Source: Agarophyton chilense
Taxonomy: Eukaryota; Rhodophyta; Florideophyceae; Gracilariales; Gracilariaceae
Assembly: GCA_030374765.1 (NCBI GenBank)
Contig: JARGXX010000007.1
Coordinates: 434,001 to 498,000 of the forward strand
Direction: 5' to 3'
DNA length: 64,000 nt
Part shown: in pieces, positions 33,844 through 44,798 of the stretch
How positions within the stretch are numbered: position 1 is the stretch's first letter
How the letters are laid out: each line of letters begins with the position of its first letter
Made by a program: the position numbers and the translations under genes
Notes under the pieces: model-generated
The model's database searches: none
What the model saw: only the letters and a program-made list of their open reading frames with translations
Told to the model about the DNA's origin: nothing

Positions 33844-33872
33844 GGGTGGCTTTAATTGGATTTCGCGCACTG
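33844..33872 (-). repeat. Tc1 right terminal inverted repeat
   Basis: Reverse complement begins CAGTGCGCGAAATC, the partner of the left repeat, and is followed by TA. Confidence 0.9.
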
Positions 33873-33874
33873 TA

Positions 33875-36480
33875 CAGACTCACTTTCCAAAACTTTTTTA
33901 CTGTAACATTTATGCGCCCAATGCACACTCCAAGTACCACTGTACCGCTGTACCTTCGTCTTTCAGAAACAACATCATCCTACTTCCGAGATTTCCCCGC
34001 CTCCCTCCATCCTGGAATCCTGATGGGCTGCTTTGTGCTCTGCGATCCATGCGGATATGTCTATGCAAATGTATTCCACATGACAAGTAATTGTACCTGA
34101 TGGATTGGAAATCGTGTACGTTCTTTGTTGAGTAATTATGAAGGGAAAGAACGTCTTCATACTGTTCATTGAGTGGGTAAACGTTTCGGATCGCCTGGTT
34201 GCCACCACTTCCAAAACATGGACTTGTACTCAGAACAGTATAAATACATAGTTGGCAACTGCGAAGAAGGCAGAGAAGAGAGCGCTGTTTACGCTACGCT
34301 GGGACGGTGACGTCCATTCACATTTGCGACAGAATCTATTGATTCCATCCGATGTTCAAATTGACAGGGCTGGTATAGTAAGACTTTTTGCAATTGTGCT
34401 AGTTTTCTGCATTCATTATGTTCCGTGATTGCTGAGGCAAATTGGGTGAGTTCTTGAAAAACGTAAGATGTTCTTTCGCCTGATGTATTTATTAGTTTCA
34501 TTAGCCTGGTTATCTCATGTACAAAATGAATTTGGTTTTTTCAGACCTCTTTGGTTTCCAGGGACAATTAGCGAGTCTCTAGGAGATCAGTGATTCCCAA
34601 AGTAGGGCTGTGCAAGCAGTTGGATTTTAATAAAACGCGACGTGCCTAACGCCACACAGTGCGCAGTGGCAGTGTAAGGCCAGAAATCCGTGAACAACTT
34701 TGTCCTCATTATCATAGTAGAAGTTTGAAGCAAATATATTTTGGTATGAATATAGTGTAAACGTGTAAATATTACATTGGTGAAAGCGGTAAGAAAAACA
34801 AATTTTTTTGTATGTATGCTACGAAGAGAATTAAATTCGCATGTTAGGACACTGGACAGTGTAGCGTAGAACCTATGAACAAGGACCGCCACCATGATTG
34901 GAAAAGAAGACTTTCGAATCGAAAAGACACTTTCCCGAAAGAATAGAACGAAGAAGCGCTCTCCGTTTGCAAATGCTGTAGATGCTTCAAATACGCTCCT
35001 AATAAAACAAAGGAGCCGCGCTAGGAGAGGTTGTAGTGATTCCGTCATAATTAATGTTCGTTACCTCTCCATCAGCACTTAATACTTCAACATGACCTTC
35101 AATTCTGATGAACAGTGTTTGCCCGACTATAGGTTCACAGAGAGGACCAGGGTAAAGTAATGGTGCAGATGTTCAAGTGCCGTATAAGAAAAGAATGAGC
35201 GCAGTTTGAGGTGCCGTCGAGTAGAACTATTAGGGCCTGAAGCAAGCCTTTACCAGAAACGAATTAGCTCATGTTCTGAAAGTACGCTTGCTTTCCGTTG
35301 CATTACATTATGTAACAGCAATAATGCTGTTGAACTTTATGACGTTCAAAAAACAGAACATCCAAGTCAGTACATTCTTCTCTTGGTAATCCCCATCCTT
35401 CCGTACGTGAAAAAATGTAGAAGAAAAATGATTGAGCGGCTTGACAACCGAGTAGTGGGGGGCCAAGCACCAAAAGAAGCGAAGAAATGTAACGACTTTC
35501 AAACGCACGACAAGCTACTCCAGCTTTCCTGCAACTGCCGCAATCACACCTGCCCTCTTAAAGCTCTCTCAAATAGCAGTCCGACGTTCCTCCGACTCAA
35601 GTTCGAAGCGCTTCTCATCTATATCTAAGTGACACGTTTCGTTATTTTTCTTCTTCGTCATATGAGCAAACAAAAGCCTCGACCCCTCTTTTATGGATCC
35701 AAAAAGCGACATGTTTCTCGCATCTAGAAACTGGCGTGCCTTTTATCTCGTCAACTTCAATGCATTCTAATTTATCCTGGTTACAAACATCGTGAAAAGC
35801 AGAATCTAGTTTTGATGAATCAGTCACCACGTAACGCTTCTCTCTTTTTTATTACTAATTCTTTACGTCTGCAAAAGTCTCATCTTGTTCATATATCTTC
35901 AAAATGAAAACTTGTAGAATTTGATGTTTCTCTGAAAAACGTTTTGCGATACCTGAAGTAACGGAAAACAAATACACGTCTTTCAAATAAAGCGCTTAAC
36001 TGCGCTCGAAACAGTTTTGTAGCGTCTTCGGTGATAGAAGCTGCAGGAGATGAAACACGCGGGTCGAATATAGAGGTGTTAAGACGATAAAGACCTCTTT
36101 ATAAAGCGCTTTGGTTGTACTTTACTCTACAAGAAAGACTTGTGAAATTGATACTGATCTGAGCAGAGAAATAAGATACTCTTTAATAAAATGGTAGACC
36201 TATTGTTTCTTGAACAATATTCCAAAAGTTGTAGTTATTTGGATTAATTGAAGGGCTCAATAGCGTTTGGTCAATCAATAAGACGCAAAAGAGGAAAGAA
36301 TGTTGTTGGGCGGACGTAGCTTTGCTTTACGATCAACGAACTACTTTAATGTTTCGGTTGGTGTTGAAGTTGTAGACTGTGGAACCTAAAATCGACAACG
36401 TGCAACACGTGTGACAACACAAAGTGCTGTCGGAGATCGCGCAGTTGGCTCCCGGGACAATTATACAAACCCCGTAGCAG
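33875..36480. other. Stretch without recognisable gene
   Basis: Frames of 140-150 codons occur (34587-35048 minus, 35206-35628 plus), but their composition is irregular and they match nothing known to me. No repeats or RNA genes seen. Confidence 0.4.
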
Positions 36481-36499
36481 CCATTGGGAACATGACCGC

Positions 36500-37340
36500 T
36501 CCACATGGACAATGAGGTACTTGGTCCTGTTTTCTGACTATCGCACGCGCTCTGCGATAGTTCATCTGCGCTACGCTGCCTCTACATCTACGATATTTAT
36601 TGATCGGCCCAGAACCCTCTCATAGAGCCATGCATTTTCAGTTACATCCGCCGATGTTTTCGGTATATGAAGACGCCTATCTGCGGGTCGTCATGTCTTC
36701 AATTCGGTAGATTAAGTGAAGATTGCTGCCGAGAAAGGAACAGACAAATCATATAAAACTGTCTACACTACTCTTGGGCGACCGCATTACGATCGTGGCC
36801 TTCCTGCTGGTCATCAGTCTGTTGTCGAAGAAGCTTAACTCAAAGAAGTCATACACTACGCTATTCGACCCAGTCTCGAGAAACCCCCGAGATTCTTTGC
36901 CTTCTCTGACCCAAGCCAAAGGAGAATGTCTTAGTGCCAGATATGAGACATATCTGTAATATTCCTGCGAGTGGGAGGTGAGGTGGCTCTGTACCATACG
37001 CTTGACTTGTCGAGCTCGAAGCAAGCATCCGTGTCCTTCAGTGCCACTAGCGCTGAAATTCTGGCTGTTGTATTATCTGCCGATCGGGGTACTGTCTTGG
37101 ATCCGTGCTTCAAAGAAACGTACGGTTCTTAGTAGGACCTTCCGTTCCTTTTAACAGTTGGTTCCGATGGAATTTGTTCCACCATCACAACGCTTCACGA
37201 AGGATCCGTCTATATTCTATGGCCTATCGTGCCACTACTTAGGGATTCATTCGAAGCCGGCAAAACATCAATACTACAGTGGATAGGTGGAACTCGTATT
37301 CTTGCTGATGCCTTGACTAAGCGCAACTTTGTCTTGTAGA
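36500..37340 (+). mobile_element. Ty1/copia pol fossil
   Basis: Plus-strand translation shows RYLVLFSDYRTRSAIVHLRY (copia integrase core, about 36515-36575), later SSKQASVSFSATSAEILAVV (RNase H, about 37012-37071) and LQWIGGTRILADALTKR (RNase H end, about 37276-37326). The reverse transcriptase between them is mostly missing or unreadable. An old, broken copy, unrelated in sequence to the young copia at 3.5 kb. Confidence 0.75.
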
Positions 37341-39095
37341 GGAGACTTGAAAAAGCACTAGTATCATGTCTTTTATCACAAGAAGTATTCAATGACGCCA
37401 AACGGGTATCTGAATTCATACAAAAGGACAATTTCGCGCTATTCATGCACTTCATGTGCCTCTTAGCCGACCTATTCTTGTTTCCTCCCCTTCCTACCTT
37501 GAACTCTTCTATGTCTCTCATTTCAAGCAAGCGTTGGAACTTTAGAGAACTACCGACGCAGCAGTGCAGGGATTCCTCACATATACGCAATAGAAACTGC
37601 TCCACGGCATCCAGTATCTGTCGGCAACCAAGTTCAAGGCATATATATTGCCCGACGTCCAAGCCCTGTAGTAACAGTAAAAATACTCCGGCTGTTTTGA
37701 GTAAGAAACCAATCTAGCCCCGAGTGGTTCTTGGCTACATCAAAGTAGAATTGCTCCAATATAACACGCCTGGGTTTTTCGTTCTCCCATCCGGCTACCC
37801 TGCAGAAAGATATCATGAGTGGTAACTCTGGGCGGAGAACAATTTCTTCAGCACACTGTTCATCGACTATGCGCGAGATACCTTTTTCAAGTGAAGCTTG
37901 CCAGCATGTGTTGGTAGTACGGCACACAATCATGCGCTGCTTTTTCAATTCTAACCGCACAGAGTGGGAAATAAAAGAACGAGGGCCAGGATTGAAAACA
38001 CGAACTATAACACACTGATATCGAAAGCAGTAATAATTTACCTAATACAACATATTCCTATTCCAAATACCTTGTATGCATTTCGAATCCGTCAGTGTGT
38101 CATATTCCAAATTATATGGAATTTCTCTGATCCATATCCTTCGTTCGATAAGTACGTTCGCTGAGCCGTCGCCGGTAAGCGAATGGATCTGGATCGGATG
38201 CTAGTCTTAATTCTGTTCGTCGTTGTTCTATGGGCAGTATTGGGGTCACCATAGCGGCGCACACTGTTCCTTCCCCGTGACCCCGTTTCCGTACGAATGG
38301 ACATCACAACGTAAACGCCTCACTGTTGAAAATCAATGCCAGCTTCATGTAGACCGTACCAATGAGCGGTAACATGCTCAAGCAAACAATTCGGACGTTT
38401 ACGGCACCATTTGAGAACAGAAAAACTGCCAACACTGTCGAGCTGTGATGCGCGAAAAAGTATACAATCTCCATCGACGTGTTAGAAAAAATAACGTTCG
38501 CGCCCACCGATGTCTGCTGTACAAATCTATAGAACCTCTTCGACGTTCCGCTTCTCAGCAAGGCCTTGAATTGGGGTGACGGTATCGGTTTGAAGAATAA
38601 CTGGTCTTCAAACGATTAACTACCACGTCTTGTTAGAAACAACCTCAGAGTTGGTCCATCCTAGTCGTAGGAACATGTGGCAGATGGTTAAAACCGTTTG
38701 ACTGATATTGACGTTTCTTTATGTCGTACCAGTTGTATGAGCAATCGCAGTGTCTTGCAGCAACTTCCCACAATGATGCATTTCACTCTTTTTCAGTGCA
38801 GTAGAAGTACTCTACCGTGCTGCGCGGGTAACGAGTTCCCGCCTCGCAACTCATACCACGATGGAACTTGAGTACCCACCGCCGGTGGACTACGGTGTAC
38901 TTTGCATTGTTATATCATCATTCCAATTTTTTTCGCGCAGTGACGGCAGTTGTTTCCGGAAATTATACTAATCCCGCTGTCCCCTTAGAAGCTCTGTGTT
39001 TGCGCACTTTGTAGTCGTAAAATCATTTTTTCCAGGTTTGACGCTTGACCCCACAAGGGTGAATAGGTCAACGGACCCACATTTTTCGGTCATCG
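37341..39095. other. Stretch without recognisable gene
   Basis: A minus frame at 37634-37960 has coding-like composition but no family match. Otherwise only short frames, up to the first terminal-repeat copy at 39.1 kb. Confidence 0.35.
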
Positions 39096-39138
39096 CTCGT
39101 CTGTTTTCTCGGAATGCTATTTCAGTGTGCTAGATAGC
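39094..39138 (+). repeat. Outer left-end terminal repeat copy
   Basis: Contains CTGTTTTCTCGGAATGCTAT then TTCAGTGTGCTAGATAGC. It shares about 40 bp with the copy at 41916 and, inverted, with the right end. Followed about 270 bp later by a minus-strand Lys/Glu-rich ORF, as is the copy at 41.9 kb. Confidence 0.7.
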
Positions 39139-39408
39139 TGTGTGGGACCGCAAACTCGTGAAAATTCGTGGAATTTCAGTTCACGTTAGTTCACACCATT
39201 TGCACTGTAGAAATTTTAATTTTCTGATCCTTTCCACTTTTTCTAGAACCGATAGTGCAAGTCCCAGTTCGATGATAGTTTAATATTTCATTCCTTTTCT
39301 CTCTAGTTTCACATTCACGAAAGTCACCAGCATCACCGGTCAGAAACCAATTTTTTCCAAAACATATTTACTTAATCAACTGCCATCCGCCACATAGGAA
39401 GCCAGAAC

Positions 39409-39840
39409 TCATCTGGAATCCGGCCATTGCTTCACCGGAAACAACATCGCATAAAACTCTCGGGGTACACTCTCTATCCCCTCCCACCGCTTTCGTCGGC
39501 TCCTTGAGTCCTCTCCGCCTCTGCACTCATTCTTCACATCTCCCAAACGCCCCATCGCCCCAACCTTCCCCTCCTCCTCCAGAACACTCTCCGATACCCT
39601 CTTACCAGTCCCTTCACTAGCAATCTTCATTCTCAACCTCTGGCCCAAACCTACCGCAGTTATCAACCTCTTTTTCCCCACCCTCCCTTCACTCCCCTCA
39701 TCTCCCTTCGGCCCTTTTCCCGGTCGTAAAAAACACTCAATCCCAATCTCCTCTTCCTCTTTTCTCCCCCTTTCACCCCCCTTGTCCCTCTGCAGTTCCT
39801 TCAAAGCCCTCCCCAGCTGTAAAACACGACCCTCCAGCTG
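39409..39840 (-). CDS. Basic coiled-coil ORF just inside outer left end
   Basis: A minus-strand frame, open upstream of 39804, starts with a coiled coil (LEGRVLQLGRALKELQRDK) and is rich in Gly, Glu, Arg and Lys. The architecture (short coiled coil, long basic linker, hydrophobic end) and the position relative to the terminal repeat are the same as for 42170-42670, so the two may be diverged copies of one element-end gene. No known domain. Confidence 0.35.
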   Translation of the reverse strand, partial: QLEGRVLQLGRALKELQRDKGGERGRKEEEEIGIECFLRPGKGPKGDEGSEGRVGKKRLITAVGLGQRLRMKIASEGTGKRVSESVLEEEGKVGAMGRLGDVKNECRGGEDSRSRRKRWEGIESVPREFYAMLFPVKQWPDSR

Positions 39841-40033
39841 GCTTTTTTCTCCCTCACCTCTTGAACACGTTGCGATGGCTAGCTTCTCATCCGTTCGGCG
39901 CCAGTTTCAATCGCTCTTTTCCAATATCGCGCTTGCCGAGCTTCGACGATGACACCTCGAAAGAAAGTTCTATGAGGTTCTTTTTGAACACCGAGAAGCG
40001 TTGGTTGAAGAACTCTTTGTTCATGGGCAACAT

Positions 40034-40852
40034 TTAACCCCAAACATCGGCGCCAGTCATGTGTTTGACCCCTTGGAATACGGCAGCAGCGACGAGTAGG
40101 GCGCCGAGAGTCGGTTGTTTTATTTCCAGCTCGGTCGCGGAGTGAGAGAGCTGTGCAGAAACGAATGTAGCGTAGAACAACTGCAGCATCGCGCCCACGA
40201 CGGTGGAGGTATGTTTTTCCGAGAAGACAACCAGCAGGGCCTCGTCATGAGGGGAGAGGCGGTGGGCGACTGGCATAAACGCGCTCTTTGACAACAGAGG
40301 TTCCATGAACTTGGCCGTTGCGTCGAAAACAAGCTCAGTGACCTTGTCAAACGTAAAGTGGAAACGCGAGATGAGCTGCATAAACTTGTTGACGGCGTCC
40401 TCGACCGTCATCTGCTCCGTGCCCTGTATGCAGTTGAAAGAAAGGTTTATCATCTTGGAGTAGCCTTTCGACTCCTCTCGGAAGAGGTGATAGCCACTTT
40501 GTGTGAACCACATCCTTGTTCGCACTCGCTCGTTTTCAAAGGCGTGTGTGGCTTTGGGGCGAAGAATCGCCGACGCGTTTTAATCCAAGGCGTGCAGAAG
40601 CCCTTCTTTTGGGAGGAACCCAGATGAGAGAGGCGCGTCAACGACTGAGCGGAAGATGTCGAGACGAGAAGGGTTGGATTCAGAGGCACTCGAAAGCTTG
40701 ACTATGTTTAGAAAGAACGAAATGGTGTTGGCGAGAGAGGCTGAATTGAGCTCGTGGTTGCGGTTTCCGGTGACAATCTTCGAAACACTAGTCGGAGAGG
40801 TGAAGTTAATGACAGGTTCAAAGAGAGATAGGACTGATTGGCTGGGGGCCAT
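40034..40852 (-). pseudogene. Unknown gene with one in-frame TAA
   Basis: One minus-strand frame of about 270 codons from ATG 40852, with a single in-frame TAA at 40580-40582 and no frameshift. Both halves have regular protein-like composition (SVLSLFEPVINF, FHFTFDKVTELVFDATAKF, GALLVAAAVFQGVKHM). The frame can be read upstream past a TGA and a TAA for another ~25 codons, so the start is uncertain. The protein is predicted mainly helical, with no transmembrane-certain segment. I do not recognise the family. It lies between the two left-end repeats. Confidence 0.5.
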
Positions 40853-40968
40853 TCAGTCGTCGGGAAGAGTCATATCGTTACAGAATTGTTATGTGACATT
40901 GATGTGACGAGTAGAAGGCACATTGCAGATTTTGCTGAGAGCAAGCGTTGATCCATGTAACCGCAAGA

Positions 40969-41373
40969 TTAGAAATTGCACAGAGAAGGGCGACGTTTGG
41001 TCGGGTGAGCGCGGAACTTGGATTGGAAGAAAGCGCGGCTGGCAGCGGCGCACCAAAACAGGGCGCCAACCATCGGCTTGGTGCAGTCGGTCGTGTGGTG
41101 TGCCTCGAGGATTGTCGTGGAAGTGGTGATAGAATGGGAGTTGGTGAAGGCTGGGTTTTTGGAGTTGGGTTTCGTGGGAGGGTTCGTAGTGAGAGTTGGG
41201 GTTATCGCAGTGGTTGAGGGGGAGCTGGTGCGGGGGTTAGTTGCTGACGGGGTCGCAGCGGAGGTTGAGGGGGATTTGGTGCAGGGGTTAGTTGCGGACG
41301 GGGTAGCGCCGGCAAAAATTGTTTTGGTTGTGGTGATACAAGTGTTGATTGTGAAGGCGGAGTGGGGATTCAC
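40969..41373 (-). CDS. Thr/Ser/Pro-rich low-complexity ORF with tandem repeat
   Basis: The minus frame encodes TPSATNP-type repeats; on the plus strand a ~54-bp G-rich unit (GGGGTTAGTTGC-GACGGGGT core) is repeated twice at about 41205-41310. It may be a linker of a larger broken gene or noncoding repeat DNA. Confidence 0.3.
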   Translation of the reverse strand: MNPHSAFTINTCITTTKTIFAGATPSATNPCTKSPSTSAATPSATNPRTSSPSTTAITPTLTTNPPTKPNSKNPAFTNSHSITTSTTILEAHHTTDCTKPMVGALFWCAAASRAFFQSKFRAHPTKRRPSLCNF

Positions 41374-41483
41374 AGTGGAATTGGTAGGAAACCGGGGAAC
41401 GTGTATTGCGCTGAGGAGGGGCGTGGAGAGAATGTGACAATGTGATGGTTAGTTGTGGAAGGGGTTGCTGTGGCAAATGATTT

Positions 41484-41801
41484 TTAGGTGATGGTGGTAC
41501 AAAAACTGGTTAAAAAGGCGGAGTTGGGGTTGGCAGTGTATCTAAGAACAACCATGGGCTTTTGAGACTCATCATCTACGGCAGTGATTGCGGCTGACAT
41601 CGGTCGTAACGATTCCTTGGTTGTAAGGCCTGTTCCATAATATCCAGCGTGAGCAGCTGCTAAATCCTTTAGCAATGCAATGCCACCGCTCCGGTATACA
41701 TCTTGAGCCATGCATTTCGCAGAGTTAGATGATTGGTTATCGTTGGGAAACATTTGTGTGCTCTTCTTTGCCTCGTAGGGTCTTAGCGCTAGATTTTCCA
41801 T
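41484..41801 (-). CDS. Unrecognised 105-residue ORF
   Basis: Starts with ATG and has regular composition (YRSGGIALLKDLAAAHAGYYGTG). No family recognised. It lies just outside the inner left terminal repeat, so it belongs to the outer left-end copy or to flanking DNA. Confidence 0.35.
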   Translation of the reverse strand: MENLALRPYEAKKSTQMFPNDNQSSNSAKCMAQDVYRSGGIALLKDLAAAHAGYYGTGLTTKESLRPMSAAITAVDDESQKPMVVLRYTANPNSAFLTSFCTTIT

Positions 41802-41915
41802 CGGTTTTGATACGATGGGCTTAAATCTAGACCTTTAGTTTCTTTCTGTGAATCCGGTCATTCTAAAGTCAACTTCGAGATATGATTCATTGGTGATGGA
41901 CGATTCAGGCTGCCT

Positions 41916-41965
41916 CGCGTCTGTGTTCTCGGAATGATAGATAAGTGTGCTAGATAGCTAGTTTT
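41916..41965 (+). repeat. Inner left terminal inverted repeat
   Basis: CGCGTCTGTGTTCTCGGAAT onward, followed by GTGCTAGATAGCTAGTTTT. It matches the inverse of 60290-60315. Confidence 0.75.
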
Positions 41966-42169
41966 GTAAATAAAAAGGCAAAAAATCTAAGAATTTTGCT
42001 AATTGCGCTAGTTCGGCACCTGAAAAAAAAATTTGGAAATAAGAACTCCATGCATCTTAGTGTTTTGACCACTTAATGCAGTTTAATCTGCATTTGCAGT
42101 TTACTGGTCACTTTTGACCGCTGTAGGTGGAGATCCATACCAAGGCAGTCGTCAGTACCTTCTACCTCC

Positions 42170-42670
42170 TTACTGGCTTTTTTGCTTACTAGGCTCCAGC
42201 GTTCCACCGGGAGGGTATTTGAGGTTGAAGAAGTCCACCACCGCAGTCTCAACCTCGTCCACCTCCCCACTGCTCAAGTTCCTCACACCCGGCTGCCCCA
42301 CCACACACACATTCCCACCCTTCTTCTCCACATCCTTACCAACCCTCCTCTTCTTCAGCCGACTCTCTCCAACTCCTCTCCCTTTCCATTCCTCTCTCCC
42401 CTTCTTCATCCCAGCCGGCTCCCCGCGTCTCCCTGGCGTCACCGGTGATCCTTTCGCTCTCCCTTTCTCCTCTCCCACCTCCTTCAACACCTTCCGCGCA
42501 CCCCAAATCTCCCCCACCCCTTCCATGTGCACTTCCAACACCTTCACACGCCCCTTCAGTTCCTCATTCGCCCTCCACAGCTTCCCCATCTCCAGCCTCA
42601 TGGGGATCCGCTCGACATCGCCAACGCCCGCGAAAGCTATCGACAAGAGCCACCGCAAGCGCAAGCGCAC
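42170..42670 (-). CDS. Basic coiled-coil ORF just inside inner left end
   Basis: A minus frame of about 166 codons with a coiled-coil-like LEMGKLWRANEELKGRVKVL, a Lys/Arg/Gly-rich middle resembling a nuclear protein, and EVETAVVDFFNL near the end. It begins ~250 bp inside the inner terminal repeat and runs towards it. Possibly a DNA-binding accessory protein of the transposon; that role is an inference from position and charge. Confidence 0.4.
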   Translation of the reverse strand: MRLRLRWLLSIAFAGVGDVERIPMRLEMGKLWRANEELKGRVKVLEVHMEGVGEIWGARKVLKEVGEEKGRAKGSPVTPGRRGEPAGMKKGREEWKGRGVGESRLKKRRVGKDVEKKGGNVCVVGQPGVRNLSSGEVDEVETAVVDFFNLKYPPGGTLEPSKQKSQ

Positions 42671-43212
42671 TCACCTTAGTGCGGCCAGTAGTACCCGCAG
42701 CCTCCCACACAGCACCCCCCCTCGAAAATCCTCTCGCCCACCTCCGGCCTTTTATCTCCTTTTTTTGACCCGCTTTTCGCGCGCGCTCGCCCAATTTCAA
42801 TACCATCGTACATCCCTGCATCTACGCTCCGGATGCCCTTCACCCCACTCATTGCTCACTCACACACTCACATCCATATTCCTACACCTTCTATCATGTT
42901 CAGCGCTCCCTCACTACTCACAATTTCATAGCCTTCTCATTTATAATAACTCACACTCATTCGTAACACAAACCGCCGATTACTCATAAGCCCTCTTTCC
43001 CGTTATGACTTCCATAACAACACACACTCCTACACTTTTAACACAAGAAACACCATTCAATATCATAAATCTAACCTCCTTCCCAAAAACCCCTAACACC
43101 CATTTCTCCACAACCATACTCCTTCTCTATTTAATCACATCTCCACACTCGCCACCCCCACCACTTCTTCAATTCCAAGCACATCGCACTCCAAATACCT
43201 TTCGCAATCAAC

Positions 43213-44037
43213 ATGACCGACTCTCTCACTGCCATCCCTTGCACCTCCGACCCAGCCGTTATTGTCGGCAGAGGCCGAATCGGCACTTTGCTTCGCAACA
43301 ACGGCACCCCACAAGATGCTTTTCTCTCAACTCAAGAATTCATCTCCGCGCAATACATCCCCGACCGCCCCATTTTCTTCTGCGGCAGAAATCATTCACT
43401 CTAAGACGTCATTCAAGTCTGCCCTTCCTCCCGCAGAGAGGATCTGGTCTTCCATCAGAACGGAAACATTCTCCCTCTTCTTTCAACCTATGGGCTCCAA
43501 AACTGCACCAAAGCCGTTCTCTTCCTCGCCGTCCCCTCCCTTAACGCACCCCCCGAGGACGGTGTCACCCTCCTCAGTCCCCATGGTCTCACAACTGCCA
43601 CCGGCAAATGGGCTCCCGCACTCGCCAATCGCCTCAGTACCGCAGGCCTCACTTGTCATGTCGTCGACCAGCCCTCCTTCTCTAAAGCTTACTACGAAAA
43701 ACTCGTATGGATATCAGCTTTTAATCTCGTCGGCTCCTCTTATGGCTTTATCACAATGCACGAAGTTGCAGTACAACACCGCACACTCGTTTCAACCATA
43801 ATGAAAGAGCTCCTCGCCATCGTCACATCCGAAACAGGAATCGCCTACAATACAACAGAAACACTCCAAAAACTTCTGGCCCATGGAAAGACACTTACGC
43901 AGTTCCCCACCTCGTTCTCAGACTTTGAGTTCCGGAACGTCTACTTCTACAACGTTTCTAACGCCCAAAAATCCATTGGAAACCGTGACCGCGCCCCTTT
44001 CCATACGAACTTCTTGAACGTCCTCCTCAATGGGTAG
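43213..44037 (+). pseudogene. Ketopantoate-reductase-like Rossmann protein, one in-frame TAA
   Basis: ATG at 43213 opens a frame of about 274 codons. The N-terminus has a Rossmann dinucleotide-binding loop (AVIVGRGRIGTLL). The middle has REDLVFHQNGNI, and the C-terminal helical half has YYEKLVWISAFNLVG, TSETGIAY and FPTSFSDFEFRN. These match a plant/algal NAD(P)-binding family related to ketopantoate reductase (ApbA/PanE fold), which uses NAD(P)H on a 2-oxo acid; the true substrate of the algal family is unknown to me. A TAA at 43402-43404 (after CGRNHSL, before DVIQVCPSSRREDL) interrupts the frame at a variable position, with no frameshift. It looks like host-type cargo inside the transposon. 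The family call is good; whether it still makes protein is unclear. Confidence 0.72.
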
Positions 44038-44170
44038 TACTTCATTCATATAGCCCTTCCAATAAAAACAAGTCCTCCTTTTTAAAGCATATGTCCATCT
44101 CCTTCGCTGCCTCGATAAAGACTGCTATCCGCACGACACCACGTCAGAATATATGAAACGATATTAAGAA

Positions 44171-44797
44171 TTGCTTCGTACATCACAAATCATCACTACA
44201 ACCACTCTTCATAAATCTTCCAACTTTGCAATTAAGTCTGTTTCCAATAACCGCTCCTACAGCCTATCAAAGGTTTTCATTCATAATAATTATTCATACT
44301 CCGCGACAGAGATACGGCAACAACCTAACAACTACTTTGATCACTACATATATATATCCACCGATGACCACCCTACTTCATTGCGCTGAACATACTGTAT
44401 CCAGTCCCTCACAAATCACTTTCTACACAACACTCTCCTCTCCTTCTGAAGCATACAGCGCTACAAAGAACGTCTTTCCCTACCCCCTGGTTCTTCTGTC
44501 CAATGCTCAGCAGCTGTGGATATTCTTCCACAACGAACGGTTATCACCATCGACGAAGTCCTTCAAATCAAACTTCCAACCACCCAGAATGTGGTCGAAG
44601 TCAGAGGGTTCCAGAATCATATCACCAACGAGCTCATGGACGAGATTCCTGACATTTGTACGACCACCAGGAGGCTCCCCACTCGCAACTCCCTACAGCA
44701 GCAAGATACTCTGAAACAACTGTTCAAAGAGCGGTATCATATCGCTACCTACGTGCAGCGTACAAGGAAGACTAGCAAACCGGAACGCCTTTACTAA
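44171..44797 (+). pseudogene. Unknown small gene, interrupted
   Basis: A plus frame whose last part (44450-44797) reads convincingly as protein (TVITIDEVLQIKLPTTQNVV, TRNSLQQQDTLKQLFKERYH). Two in-frame TGA codons (44387 and 44447) lie upstream, again without frameshift. No family recognised. Its stop (44795-44797) is one base before the ATG of the next gene. Confidence 0.35.
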
Positions 44798-44798
44798 G

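Larger units (their letters stand above)
32336..33872 (-). mobile_element. Tc1/mariner transposon, apparently intact
   Basis: 1,537 bp flanked by TA dinucleotides (32334-32335 and 33873-33874), the target duplication of this superfamily. The terminal inverted repeats begin CAGTGCGCGAAATC and continue, after a 4-base mismatch block, with TAAAGCCACC at both ends. One open transposase frame lies between them. The intact frame and well-matched ends indicate a fairly recent insertion. Confidence 0.93.

Noticed and set aside
34894-35082. Short ORF with a textbook Kozak start (GCCACCATGATTGG)
   Set aside because: Only 62 codons, basic and without homology; the context is probably coincidental.
42114-42989. 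A 291-codon plus-strand frame rich in Ser/Pro/Leu
   Set aside because: It is antisense to the basic coiled-coil ORF at 42170-42670; its composition is what the complement of Lys/Glu/Gly codons gives.
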